Part shown: in pieces, positions 14,826-22,228 of the stretch | Layout: each line of letters opens with the position of its first letter | Numbering within the stretch: position 1 is the stretch's first letter | Origin: a virus | Direction: 5' to 3' (one strand) | IMG/VR virus record: IMGVR_UViG_3300037258_000161 | Location: 1-64,000 of that record | DNA length: 64,000 nucleotides | Program-made: the position numbers and the translations under genes | Notes under the pieces: model-generated | Seen by the model: the letters and a program-made list of their open reading frames with translations, nothing else | Databases searched by the model: none | Told to the model about the DNA's origin: nothing

Positions 14826-15424
14826 GGGGTCAGGAACAACTGGCCCTGCGCCCGGCAGTAGAGGTCCGTCAGCACTGCTTCCCATGTCGCCGCCGAGACG
14901 ATCGGGCCGCGGCCAAAGTGGGCTCCGAAGCCAAGGATGCTGGACACGCCCTCGCCTTCGAGGCAGCCGAGGGCGACCTTCAACTGCTCGTCCGAGAATG
15001 TGGCGAGCGCTTTGAGCATCTCCCTGCCCGGCCCGGTGTACGACTTCACTGCCTCGCGAAAGCTCGACGTGAAGAAGAGTTCTGTATGGTCTCCGGTTCG
15101 CGGATGGCCAGCCAGCCACTTCCACATGTACCGGGGGTCGATGGTGTCTGGGGCCGCCAGGTGGCACTCATGGCAGAGGAGCACCCTGTTAGCCGGGTCA
15201 TCATCGGACCCGCCGAGCGACTTGGGTATGACGTGCGCCCGGTCCAGCGAGATGCCGCGCTCCCATGAATGGTCGCGACCCCATGCCTGTGCGTCGTACT
15301 TGCCCCACGCTCCGCAGGCAAAGCAGTCCGGCTCGCCCCGGTCGATGCACGGAACGTAGTCCGTCCCCGGTATCCAGCGCCCGGCCCAGTAGGCGGCTAC
15401 TTCCGCGATTGTTGGCTCGCTCAT
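14822..15424 (-). CDS. HNH endonuclease
   Basis: 200 residues. A CFACG then LDRAHVIPKSLGG then NRVLLCHECH arrangement gives the HNH beta-beta-alpha metal finger with zinc-binding Cys pairs (residues ~34-85). The C-terminal ~110 residues are helical (REMLKALATFSDEQLKVALG) and unfamiliar. It is overlapped at both ends (ATGA with the recombinase stop, GTGA with the CCA enzyme), so it is an integral operon member rather than a loose insertion. It could be a homing enzyme or an effector. Confidence 0.85.
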   Translation of the reverse strand: MSEPTIAEVAAYWAGRWIPGTDYVPCIDRGEPDCFACGAWGKYDAQAWGRDHSWERGISLDRAHVIPKSLGGSDDDPANRVLLCHECHLAAPDTIDPRYMWKWLAGHPRTGDHTELFFTSSFREAVKSYTGPGREMLKALATFSDEQLKVALGCLEGEGVSSILGFGAHFGRGPIVSAATWEAVLTDLYCRAQGQLFLTP

Positions 15425-16053
15425 GATTCCCCCTGTGTTGGTAGCGACGGCAGGTCCGCAGCTTCAAGCGCCGTGACGGCCTGCCCATTGGTCAGGTGGT
15501 CTAGGTAGCGCGCGGTCACGGCCACACTGGAATGACCCAGTAGCTTGCTGATGGTGGTCACGGTTTCCCCGGCTGCCTCAAGTTCGGCCGCGAAGGTGTG
15601 CCGCAGTCCGTGCGGGTGAACGCGTCGCTCAATGCCGGCCTTGGCGGCCATCCGCTTGAGCGCGTCCCGCACGTAGCGGTCGGACAGCTTGCCGCCGGCC
15701 AGCGTGCAGAACATCGGCCCGTTGCGGAGGCTGAGTCCGCGCCGGGTGTCGAGCCAGCGAGCCAGCGCGTCGTCGGCGCTTGGATGGAAGCCGCGAGTCT
15801 GGGGCTTGCCCGTCTTGGTGTCGAGCAGCCGGATGCTGTGCTTGGCCATGTCCACATCAGCCGGGCGCACCGCCAGAACTTCAGACACACGGAGACCGGA
15901 GCGGTAAAGCATGGTGATCATCGCGCGGTTGCGTATACCCGTTGGAGCCCGCATCGAGCACCCATGCAGGAGCATCGCCACCTCGGCCGGGCTAAGTAGC
16001 TCAGCGGGGAACTTCCGGTCCCAGTTCGGCGGATGCTGTCCTTTCTCTGCCAT
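15421..16053 (-). CDS. Short tyrosine recombinase
   Basis: 210 residues from ATG 16053 with an AGGTGG ribosome site; the frame is open to GTG 16101. The catalytic set is complete: Arg in SGLRVSEVLAV, Lys in TKTGKP, HxxR in HGLRHTFAAEL, His in LLGHSSVAV, Tyr in ARYLDH. Only ~40 residues precede the catalytic domain, so the usual N-terminal core-binding domain is short or absent and no arm-binding domain exists. It may be a Xer-like resolvase or excision partner rather than a standard integrase. It is the first gene of the operon running to 12461. Confidence 0.88.
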   Translation of the reverse strand: MAEKGQHPPNWDRKFPAELLSPAEVAMLLHGCSMRAPTGIRNRAMITMLYRSGLRVSEVLAVRPADVDMAKHSIRLLDTKTGKPQTRGFHPSADDALARWLDTRRGLSLRNGPMFCTLAGGKLSDRYVRDALKRMAAKAGIERRVHPHGLRHTFAAELEAAGETVTTISKLLGHSSVAVTARYLDHLTNGQAVTALEAADLPSLPTQGES

Positions 16054-16074
16054 AGTGGCCCACCTGACGGCTTG

Positions 16075-16102
16075 AGTGTTGCCTTTGACTATTAGCAACA
16101 CT
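16075..16102. promoter_or_regulatory. Inverted repeat upstream of the tyrosine recombinase
   Basis: AGTGTTGC (16075-16082) and GCAACACT (16095-16102) are perfect inverted repeats around a 12-bp AT-rich spacer. On the minus strand a TATAGT -10-like hexamer overlaps the right arm. A further GCAACA lies at ~16143. The geometry resembles a tyrosine-recombinase core site or an operator of its promoter. Confidence 0.45.
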
Positions 16103-16162
16103 ATATAGCGGCCACATCCCGCTCACAGGCCGACACGCGCAGAAGCAACATTATTCTGAACG

Positions 16163-17581
16163 TCAGCGCCACTCGTACAAGATCGCGCTCCGATCGAAAT
16201 ACCGGCCGTCCTGCATCGGCCCCCTCGGCCGTCCCCGCTGCGGCATGATCCACACCCAGGCGAACACGTCCCCGACGATGGCCCGCTGCCGCCCGATGTC
16301 CAGCCCGGCGAGCCACCCGCGGATCTCCTCCGCCGAGGCGGGCATCCCCGACAGCGGCGACGCCCCGGCAGCCGCAGCGAGCCGGGCGTTGAGCGCGGCG
16401 ATCTCCCGGTCCGCCCTTGCGGTCCCGGCCGCGAGCTGCCGCCTGTCGATGATCCCGGCGACCTTGTCCTCCACGAGGTCGTCCTTGGCCTTGCGCCAGG
16501 AGATCACCTGCGCCGCGATGGCGTCAGTGTCGGGCAGTTCCCTTCCCCTCGGTGCCGCCTGCTGCCCGTCCCGTGCGAGCCGCGTGGCCATCAGGTCGCG
16601 GATCCACTCGTCCACGGGGGAGCAGGTGCGGGAGACGTGCCCGGTGCAGCGGTAGACGGTGCGCCGGTCCCCGTGGTGGGTGTGCAGGAGGCCCTGGCAG
16701 ATGCCGCACTGGAACAGGCTCCCGCCGAGCCACCTGCGTTCCGGTCCCGGGGTGGTGCGGCGTGACGGGTCACCCAGGATGGCCTGGAGGCCGCGGAACA
16801 GGGTCACGTCGATGACGGCCGGCCACTGGCCCGTGACTCCCTCGGCCCCCTGCCAGACGTTGATGCCGGCGTTGCGTGGCCGCAGGAGGGTCCGCCTGAC
16901 CATGGGCGCGGTCCAGGTGCCGCCCCGCGAGCCTGTCACCCCGGCCGCGGTCCAGCGCTTGGCGATGGCCAGCAGCGGCGTGCCGCTGAGCACAGCGCTG
17001 GAGGCGTCGCGGAGGAGCTGCGCCTCGGACTCGCGGATGACCAGCCCGCCCCCGGTGCGCTCGTACCCGAACGGCCTGGGACCCCCGGACCAGATGCCCG
17101 CCGCTGCCTGCTCGGCCTTGAGGGCGAGGATGCGCTCGGTGAGGTGGTCCACCTCGTAGGCGGCGTCGGTGGCGTCGTTGCGCAGGCGCTTGCGCCCCGT
17201 GGCGGTGGAGAGGTCATAGGAGCCGCCCCGGGGAGTCTCCACCAGGTGCCTGCCGGCGGCGCAGACGCGGATGAGTTCCTCGGTGTCATCGGCGTTGCGG
17301 ATGAGCCGGTCGGCGTGCCAGGCGGCGACACCGAGTCCGGGTGTGGCGCGGAGGGCGGCGAGCATGTCGTCGAATCCCTCGCGCTCGGGCCGCGCTCCGC
17401 CTACCTTGCGGTATGCGGTCCGGTCGGTGTCGGTGTACTCGCCGAGGACTTTCGCGCCGAGGCTGCCGAGGTAGCCGGCGGTGACGGTGCGCTGGCGTGC
17501 AACGCCGGCGCGGCCTTTGCTCTTGCGGAGGTAGAGCACGTACCCGCGTGGCTCGTCCATGGACAGAGAGGCTATACCCAT
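16163..17581 (-). CDS. Large serine recombinase (integrase)
   Basis: 472 residues. The resolvase domain starts at YVLYLRKSKGRAG (catalytic Ser ~20), with D/R motifs ending in GVAAWHADRLIRNADD. A recombinase domain follows (RPFGYER; TWTAPMVRRTLLRPRNAGI), then a zinc ribbon (FQCGICQGLLHTH ... YRCTGHVSR.CSP) and a coiled-coil C-terminus. This is the classic phage integrase order for directional attP x attB integration. The start could also be ATG 17560. Its attP would normally lie beside the gene, likely in 17582-18335. It is encoded directly upstream of, but not overlapping, the tyrosine recombinase. Confidence 0.92.
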   Translation of the reverse strand: MGIASLSMDEPRGYVLYLRKSKGRAGVARQRTVTAGYLGSLGAKVLGEYTDTDRTAYRKVGGARPEREGFDDMLAALRATPGLGVAAWHADRLIRNADDTEELIRVCAAGRHLVETPRGGSYDLSTATGRKRLRNDATDAAYEVDHLTERILALKAEQAAAGIWSGGPRPFGYERTGGGLVIRESEAQLLRDASSAVLSGTPLLAIAKRWTAAGVTGSRGGTWTAPMVRRTLLRPRNAGINVWQGAEGVTGQWPAVIDVTLFRGLQAILGDPSRRTTPGPERRWLGGSLFQCGICQGLLHTHHGDRRTVYRCTGHVSRTCSPVDEWIRDLMATRLARDGQQAAPRGRELPDTDAIAAQVISWRKAKDDLVEDKVAGIIDRRQLAAGTARADREIAALNARLAAAAGASPLSGMPASAEEIRGWLAGLDIGRQRAIVGDVFAWVWIMPQRGRPRGPMQDGRYFDRSAILYEWR

Positions 17582-17951
17582 CCATCGCGCACTCTATTGC
17601 CTAAAATGGACTCCGAACGCCGCGCGCTCTGGCCAGGCATCTGACCTGCGGAAACGCCGCCCTGAGGCTGTTCCTGGCCAGGCTCTCCCGATAGGCTTGA
17701 CCCATCTCACCCGCCCACGACGTCGGACTTCCCCATGCTCTCTCTCGCCCTCGCGTTCCCCCTCGCTGCCCATCCCCGCCGTACAGCCCGGCGGGCCCGT
17801 GCAGTTGAACAGGCCCGGTCTGCGGCCCACGTGTGCGGGACTGAATCCCGGGTGCCGGTCCGCACCGGGGACGGGACGGGGACATGGGCCTGCCCGTGCC
17901 TGACGGGTCCGCACAGGGTGCTGGCAGTCGAGCGTGGATTAGTGCGGCGGG

Positions 17952-17967
17952 CCGGATTCGAACCTGC
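17952..17967 (-). other. tRNA T-arm-like fragment
   Basis: The minus strand reads GCAGGTTCGAATCCGGC, with a canonical T loop (TTCGAAT) but one A/G mismatch in the stem. I could not build an acceptor, D or anticodon arm around it. It may be a remnant of a tRNA 3' end carried as an attachment core, or chance. Confidence 0.25.
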
Positions 17968-18256
17968 TCGCGACGGCGTGAGCCGCCCTCCTTCCCCGCG
18001 GGCTTAGCCGGTCCTTCGCCCTTGGCGCCTTCGGGGCGGGTGATCCGGCAGCCTATGACACCCTCGGGGTTATCCCTAGCCAGGGGCCGCGCTACGTGCG
18101 ATCGGTGACCGGGCTGGGTCTGTCCAGCCGTGAGGCCCCAGCCAGCCCGGCCCCGGCGAATCGCGCGCCAGCCTTCATTCTACAGGGCGTGACCATTTTC
18201 GACTGGCTCGAACACGAAGTGTCACGTCCCCGGTAAGATGTTCGGGTACATACGGC

Positions 18257-18304
18257 GCTGCCAGCGGAGCGGTGAACTCCACTGGCAGCTAGGCCGTTCA
18301 CCGC
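18257..18304 (+). promoter_or_regulatory. Pseudoknot-like RNA leader
   Basis: Stem 1 is GCTGCCAG (18257-18264) with CTGGCAGC (18282-18289). Its 17-nt loop contains GCGGTGAAC (18269-18277), which pairs perfectly with GTTCACCGC (18296-18304). That is 8 + 9 perfect pairs in H-type pseudoknot order, or two mutually exclusive hairpins. It sits 31 nt before the ATG of the GIY-YIG gene and after a TAAGAT hexamer, so it would be in that gene's 5' leader. Confidence 0.55.
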
Positions 18305-18335
18305 ACCCCGTTGAAAGCACGGTGACGACGTCCCC

Positions 18336-19085
18336 ATGACGATACAGCCTGACGCGGGGACCACTCCGCTTGAGCGGTATCTCGCGGACATGGATGCCGA
18401 GAGGACACCTCGGCGCCCGAATACGCACAAGAACATGTGCCGCGGAGCCATGTGCACTGCGGATGTCCCGAATCTTGAGTTCGTGATCTTTGACGTCCTG
18501 GTAGCAGGCACCCGGAAGTGGGACGTCTGGAAGCTTTCCGAGAAGCTCCACGTGAGCGACAAGGTAGTACGCCGCACTCTGGCCCACCTGGTGGAGCACG
18601 GATGGCTAGTGGCCAGCAAGCCGCCGTGGGAGACGAAGCCAGGCCTTGACTGCACCTGCCCGGGCCGCAGATGGCGCGGGCGCACCCAGGATCGGCGTCC
18701 CCCGCCGGACGGCATTGAGAACAATGGCCGGACGGCCCTGTACCGGCTCTACGATGCCGAGGATCGCCTGCTCTACGTGGGGATCACCGACGTCCTGGCC
18801 GCCAGGATGCGGCAGCACGCGAAGGAGCAGCAGTGGTGGCCGGAGGTCGCCCGGCAGACCGTGGCGTGGTACGACGAGCGCGCCAAGGCGGACCTAGCCG
18901 AGACGCTTGCTGTCGCGGCCGAGAAGCCTCTCCACAACAAGGCCAAGCTCTACTCGCCGGCGCCCGCAGCCGACTTTGAGTGGATGAGGCAAATCTCCGT
19001 GACCTGTATCGGCTGCGACGCCAGGGCCCGGCGGGGGTGCCGGACTTGCTGGGAGCACGCTGAGCTTGAGTTGAGGACCGCCTAG
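18336..19085 (+). CDS. Winged-helix / GIY-YIG nuclease fusion
   Basis: 249 residues. Residues ~45-95 look like a winged helix (WDVWKLSEKLHVSDKVVRR then LVEHGWLVASK). Residues ~128-205 are a GIY-YIG domain (ALYRLYDAEDRLLYVGIT, conserved Arg in AARMRQH, Glu in LAETLAVAAEKPLHN). The C-terminus has CIGCDARARRGCRTC, a zinc ribbon. So it is a DNA-reading head, nuclease and zinc finger in one chain. It heads the plus-strand operon after the pseudoknot leader. A regulator-nuclease or homing role is possible. Confidence 0.8.
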   Translation: MTIQPDAGTTPLERYLADMDAERTPRRPNTHKNMCRGAMCTADVPNLEFVIFDVLVAGTRKWDVWKLSEKLHVSDKVVRRTLAHLVEHGWLVASKPPWETKPGLDCTCPGRRWRGRTQDRRPPPDGIENNGRTALYRLYDAEDRLLYVGITDVLAARMRQHAKEQQWWPEVARQTVAWYDERAKADLAETLAVAAEKPLHNKAKLYSPAPAADFEWMRQISVTCIGCDARARRGCRTCWEHAELELRTA

Positions 19086-19208
19086 GGGGACCGCGTTCGT
19101 TCCCGTCTGGGCTCTCCCCCGTCCTGCTCCCGATGAGTCCTGGAAGGTGTGGGCACCGGGGACGACCGGGGCCGAGGTGAACGCACCTAGTGATGGGAGA
19201 CTGGCCGT

Positions 19209-19520
19209 ATGACGAACGCTGCCATTGAGGGTTCCGAGTGGGTAAGGCTCGGCCCGGCCACCCAGGCTGTCACGCCGATCCTCGCCTGTAAGGGCTGCGG
19301 CGCCACCAAGACGCAACTGACCGCCGATCCCACGGACGTCTTCCCCTCGGAGCACTGCGGCGAGTGCCCTCCATGGATCTGCCAGACGTGCGGAGGGATG
19401 GACTCGGCGACGGAGCATTGCCCGTGCTGGACCGACCTGACGACGATGCCGCTGGCCGACCAGAAGGCCATCTTCGCCACTGACGGCGGCTTCAATATCG
19501 GCGGGAGGATGGACACGTGA
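19209..19520 (+). CDS. Zinc-ribbon protein
   Basis: 103 residues. Cys pairs CKGCG, HCGEC, ICQTCGG and CPCW give eight cysteines, enough for two zinc ribbons. It starts directly after the first copy of the repeated leader and is GTGA-coupled to a 21-codon ORF. Nucleic-acid or protein binding is likely; role unknown. Confidence 0.6.
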   Translation: MTNAAIEGSEWVRLGPATQAVTPILACKGCGATKTQLTADPTDVFPSEHCGECPPWICQTCGGMDSATEHCPCWTDLTTMPLADQKAIFATDGGFNIGGRMDT

Positions 19521-19582
19521 GCGAGGACGAGACCCAGGCCATCATCGACTGGCTCCGCAGTCACAGGGGAACGGGTTCATGA
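19517..19582 (+). CDS. 21-residue coupled ORF
   Basis: GTG at 19517 overlaps the preceding TGA; the product is VSEDETQAIIDWLRSHRGTGS. Its TGA overlaps the next ATG (19579). It may be a real micro-protein or a coupling device that hands ribosomes to the next gene. Confidence 0.35.
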   Translation: MSEDETQAIIDWLRSHRGTGS

Positions 19583-19791
19583 AGATACGCGACCGGGTGC
19601 TCCGGGGTTTCGGCTACCTCACCCTTGACCCGTCGCCGCGACTGCGCAGGCTGCGCGAGCGGGCACAGGACGACATGCTTGTCCGTGCCGGCCAGCATGT
19701 GGGGCCGTTGCCGCCACTCCCAGACAGCGCCTACGGGCCTGATGCGGTCCCGCTGGACCTCTCAGGCGTACCGCGTCGCCCTTCCCTGTAA
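19579..19791 (+). CDS. Small basic protein
   Basis: 70 residues. Basic N-terminus (KIRDRVLRGFGYLTL; RLRRLRERAQDDMLVR) and a proline-rich tail. No family recognised. Confidence 0.45.
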   Translation: MKIRDRVLRGFGYLTLDPSPRLRRLRERAQDDMLVRAGQHVGPLPPLPDSAYGPDAVPLDLSGVPRRPSL

Positions 19792-19898
19792 GCCTTCCCG
19801 CCGTGGCTGCCGTACCTGCCAGGACTGCCCGGCACCGGAGATCAGCAATGGGAGACTGACCGCATGAGCGCTGGCCAGCAAGACGCCGCCACAGTGCC
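19792..19898 (+). pseudogene. Probable remnant gene with retained leader
   Basis: Between two small genes, this 107-bp stretch keeps a CRTCQDCP zinc-ribbon-like string in one frame, then the second copy of the repeated leader, then a 12-codon ORF from ATG 19864 that stops at once. It looks like a zinc-ribbon gene largely deleted while its leader survived. Confidence 0.35.
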
Positions 19899-20192
19899 AT
19901 GATCCCCGTAGGCGAACGCATCCTCCTGCAAGTGCGATGGACGGACTGCACGAACGTGGCCGGCGGCTGGCATGACGCCGAAGACCTGGAGCACTTCGCC
20001 ACCAGTGGGGCCTGGGAATGCTCCAATACCGGCTGGCTGGTCTGGGAGGACGACAAGTGCTACGTGCTGGCGGCCCGGATGACGGACGACGGGAAGAATG
20101 TCGGGCTGGTTGAGCGGATACCGAAGTCTGCCGTCACGGACAAGCAGGTCGTCACTGTAAGCAGCAGCGGCGATGGGAGACTGACCGCGTGA
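19899..20192 (+). CDS. Small beta-rich hypothetical protein
   Basis: 97 residues. Alternating strands (ILLQVRWTDC, GWLVWEDDKCYVLAARM, NVGLVERIPKSAV) suggest an SH3- or Tudor-like barrel. Starts 7 bp after the remnant and overlaps the next gene by 4 bp through the third leader copy. Unknown. Confidence 0.5.
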   Translation: MIPVGERILLQVRWTDCTNVAGGWHDAEDLEHFATSGAWECSNTGWLVWEDDKCYVLAARMTDDGKNVGLVERIPKSAVTDKQVVTVSSSGDGRLTA

Positions 20193-20437
20193 GCACCGAG
20201 TTCGTCTGCACTCCCTGCCGTCTGCGCCAGCCCGGTAGTCACGGCTGCCAGGATCTCGCCTGCACCTGCTGCTATGGCGACGTCTGGCGAGAGCAACTGT
20301 GCCGCGAGGCGGACTGCTGGGCCGCCGACCGGCCGCAGCACATCCACTCCCCGTGGGGTGGCTACCACATCGACATGGTCAACGACAAGGGCGAGACAGT
20401 GGAGCGCATCCCGCGCGAACGTACGGCCCAAGCCTGA
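20189..20437 (+). CDS. Cys-rich zinc-binding protein
   Basis: 82 residues from GTG. Cysteines CTPCRLRQPGSHGCQDLACTCC and CREADC with flanking His form one or two zinc sites. TGATGG coupling to the next gene. Unknown function. Confidence 0.55.
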   Translation: MSTEFVCTPCRLRQPGSHGCQDLACTCCYGDVWREQLCREADCWAADRPQHIHSPWGGYHIDMVNDKGETVERIPRERTAQA

Positions 20438-20613
20438 TGGCGATCAATCCCGTGCGGCTCGTGCTCGGTCCGCCGTGCATCGACCACGATCCCGGCTGGG
20501 CCGAACGGGTCGGCGCTATCGGCTACCCGGACGCGGAGGCCGTCAGCGAACTGGCCCCAGACATGCCAAACGACCCCGGCCAGCCGCCCAGCCCAGAAGG
20601 GCCGGAAGGCTGA
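20437..20613 (+). CDS. Small hypothetical protein
   Basis: 58 residues from ATG 20437, overlapping the previous TGA. Ends in a proline/glutamate-rich tail. No family recognised. Confidence 0.4.
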   Translation: MAINPVRLVLGPPCIDHDPGWAERVGAIGYPDAEAVSELAPDMPNDPGQPPSPEGPEG

Positions 20614-20645
20614 CCGGGGTCAGGTTCAGGTAGAGCGGCTGGTGC

Positions 20646-20903
20646 CTACATCTTCGCCGCCGCGGGTTTCGCGTCAGCCTCAAGCCTCGGGATTTCCTTC
20701 ACGAGGTACCCCGCGATCCCCCCTGCCGCTATCCCGATCACGGCAGACACGGTCCCTGCCTCGGTAGCGGTCTCATGCAGGCCGAGACGTGTCACTGCCA
20801 GCGCCACGATGAGCGTCAGGACGTTGGCGACCACAGCGGCGATGAGTTTGCGGTTGGGGACCCAGCTTGCGGGGGGCGGGGATGGCGGTGCGGTTGTGGT
20901 CAT
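20646..20903 (-). CDS. Holin-like membrane protein
   Basis: 85 residues with a proline-rich N-terminus, then WVPNRKLIAAVVANVLTLIVA (TM1) and AVIGIAAGGIAGYLVKEIP (TM2), and a charged C-terminal tail. This layout is typical of actinophage two-helix holins. It is isolated from the endolysin cassette by one plus-strand gene, which is unusual, but its strand matches. Holins time lysis by forming membrane holes. Confidence 0.7.
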   Translation of the reverse strand: MTTTAPPSPPPASWVPNRKLIAAVVANVLTLIVALAVTRLGLHETATEAGTVSAVIGIAAGGIAGYLVKEIPRLEADAKPAAAKM

Positions 20904-20945
20904 GGATCACCCTCCTGACGTGCGGAAACGTGGGACAATGGATGG

Positions 20946-21311
20946 GTGACCGAGTTGGCGACTAGGTGGGGCGACTATGTGTTCAGGCGCCTGGCCGACC
21001 TGACGCGTGGCGACGGCAAGGACGACTGGGATGGCCAGTGGCCGTCGCCCGTCACCATCGGCTCGGCGGGGAGGTGGGCTACCGAGACCTTCCCGGGCGA
21101 TGCGCCGACGCCCTCAGTCGTCCCGACCGAGGAAGGCTTCGTGGCCTTCGTCTGGCGCAAGGGCGGCTGGGACATTGAGGTCGAGGTTGACCGGGAAAGT
21201 CACGCCGAGGTGTGGTTCCATCGCAGCGACGACGGCACCAACGAGTCCGGCTCGCTGGACGGGCACCGCGACCGGCTGCGGGACCTGCTCAGCGAACTAG
21301 GGCGCACCTAA
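20946..21311 (+). CDS. Hypothetical protein
   Basis: 121 residues from GTG. Beta-rich (FVAFVWRKGGWDIEVEVD ... AEVWFHRSD) with a C-terminal helix. Resembles small phage/host proteins of the type that carry EVWF and LREL elements; no function known. It lies between the holin-like gene and the endolysin, both on the other strand. Confidence 0.55.
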   Translation: MTELATRWGDYVFRRLADLTRGDGKDDWDGQWPSPVTIGSAGRWATETFPGDAPTPSVVPTEEGFVAFVWRKGGWDIEVEVDRESHAEVWFHRSDDGTNESGSLDGHRDRLRDLLSELGRT

Positions 21312-21378
21312 GTGGTGACCGGGCCATTCCCGTCCTCGCTGCCGCCCTTGTAACTCACCGCCGTTGCAGTGAGCGACG

Positions 21379-21406
21379 CGGGGAACGGTGAACCGTGGCA
21401 TCCCCG
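21379..21406. terminator. Hairpin between convergent genes
   Basis: CGGGGA/TCCCCG encloses ACGG-TGAA-CCGT, giving a two-part stem between the end of the plus-strand gene (21311) and the end of the endolysin gene (21416). It could terminate transcription from both sides. Confidence 0.4.
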
Positions 21407-21415
21407 TGCAGTGCC

Positions 21416-22228
21416 TCATGCCGGCACCCTCAGAACCGCGCCAGCGGGGACAGGCAAGGTCGCGGGGATGCGGCCTTCAAATACGGCATTGAGCCAGGTG
21501 GCCACGTCGGGCTCGAACTTCCCGTCGTGGTTGGCAGTCCTGCGGATGATCCCGGCCGGTGTCCACCCCGGATGCCTCCCGCACAGTGCGGTCAGCGACG
21601 TCTTGCCGTCGCTGGTCCAGTTCTGCTCGCTCACCGCTGCCACTGGTCCCTCCCCAGGACGCCACTGCCCGAAGTCTGCCGTCACGGCCTCGTCGAGGTC
21701 CACGGCCTGGTTCCCGACGCTCTTGTTGATCGCCGTCTGGCGGATCTGCGCCCCGGGATGCCACTTCCCGCCCGACCAGGCGAGGGTCTGGAACGCCCAC
21801 TTGCAGACACCTTTCCCCAGTGCCGCCGTGACGACCGCCAGCCCCCCGTAGACGCCCGTGGCGTCCTTCCCCAGCACTGAGGCGGCACCGCGGAGGCAGT
21901 CCAGCACGGCGGGGATCTGGCCCGGCTGGGCGTCGAAGTCGCACCCGAGGTAGACGGGGCGTCCTGCGGGCATCCCGGCGTCTCGGCCGAGCTTCAGGGC
22001 GGTCCTGGCCGCGGCCTGACCGGCGTCAGCGCCGCCGAGCATCCACGTCGCCGGTCCCTCGTAGACGCTGGCGATCCACAGTCCCGCTGACGCGAGGGCG
22101 GTGGCCTCGCCGTGGCTGATGCCCTTGGCGCCGCCGTCCAGGTAGCGGATCACGAACCTGTAGCCAGCGGCGTGGATGGCTCCGGGGCTGGGTCTCGAGA
22201 AGCTGTAGTCGACGCCCTGGGTGCTCAC
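21416..22228 (-). CDS. Endolysin, DUF1906 glycoside-hydrolase-like
   Basis: 270 residues from GTG 22228 with an AAGGAGG ribosome site. Residues ~3-200 match the Rv2525c-like glycoside-hydrolase-like fold (GVDYSFSRPSPGAIHAAGY, FVIRYLDG, VYLGCDFDAQPGQIPAVLDC, VDLDEAVTADFGQW). The C-terminal ~70 residues (SLTALCGRHPGWTPAGII ... IPATLPVPAGAVLRVP) look like a small wall-binding module. It would cleave cell-wall glycan after holin release. Membrane protein genes of the lysis cassette are coupled just upstream. Confidence 0.88.
   Translation of the reverse strand: MSTQGVDYSFSRPSPGAIHAAGYRFVIRYLDGGAKGISHGEATALASAGLWIASVYEGPATWMLGGADAGQAAARTALKLGRDAGMPAGRPVYLGCDFDAQPGQIPAVLDCLRGAASVLGKDATGVYGGLAVVTAALGKGVCKWAFQTLAWSGGKWHPGAQIRQTAINKSVGNQAVDLDEAVTADFGQWRPGEGPVAAVSEQNWTSDGKTSLTALCGRHPGWTPAGIIRRTANHDGKFEPDVATWLNAVFEGRIPATLPVPAGAVLRVPA

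Larger units (their letters stand above)
17582..18335. other. Non-coding control / probable attP region
   Basis: About 750 bp without a convincing gene; open frames here are Pro/Arg-rich shadows. It holds the serine integrase promoter (AT-rich patch 17590-17620), a tRNA T-arm-like string near 17952, several small GC hairpins, a TAAGAT -10-like hexamer at ~18235, and the pseudoknot-like leader (18257-18304). For a serine integrase, attP adjacent to the gene start is usual, so the attachment site is expected near 17582-17950. Confidence 0.5.
19192..20188 (+). repeat. Three copies of a GATGGGAGACTGACCGC gene leader
   Basis: The 17-mer occurs as GATGGGAGACTGGCCGT (19192-19208, just before ATG 19209), AATGGGAGACTGACCGC (19847-19863, before ATG 19864) and GATGGGAGACTGACCGC (20172-20188, before GTG 20189). 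Each copy supplies the ribosome site (GGGAG) and abuts a start codon. Range given spans all copies. Confidence 0.7.

Noticed and set aside
17735-18007. 90-codon plus-strand frame ending in AGFEPARDG
   Set aside because: The end is the antisense translation of a T-arm-like string and the rest is Arg/Pro-rich; not a protein gene.
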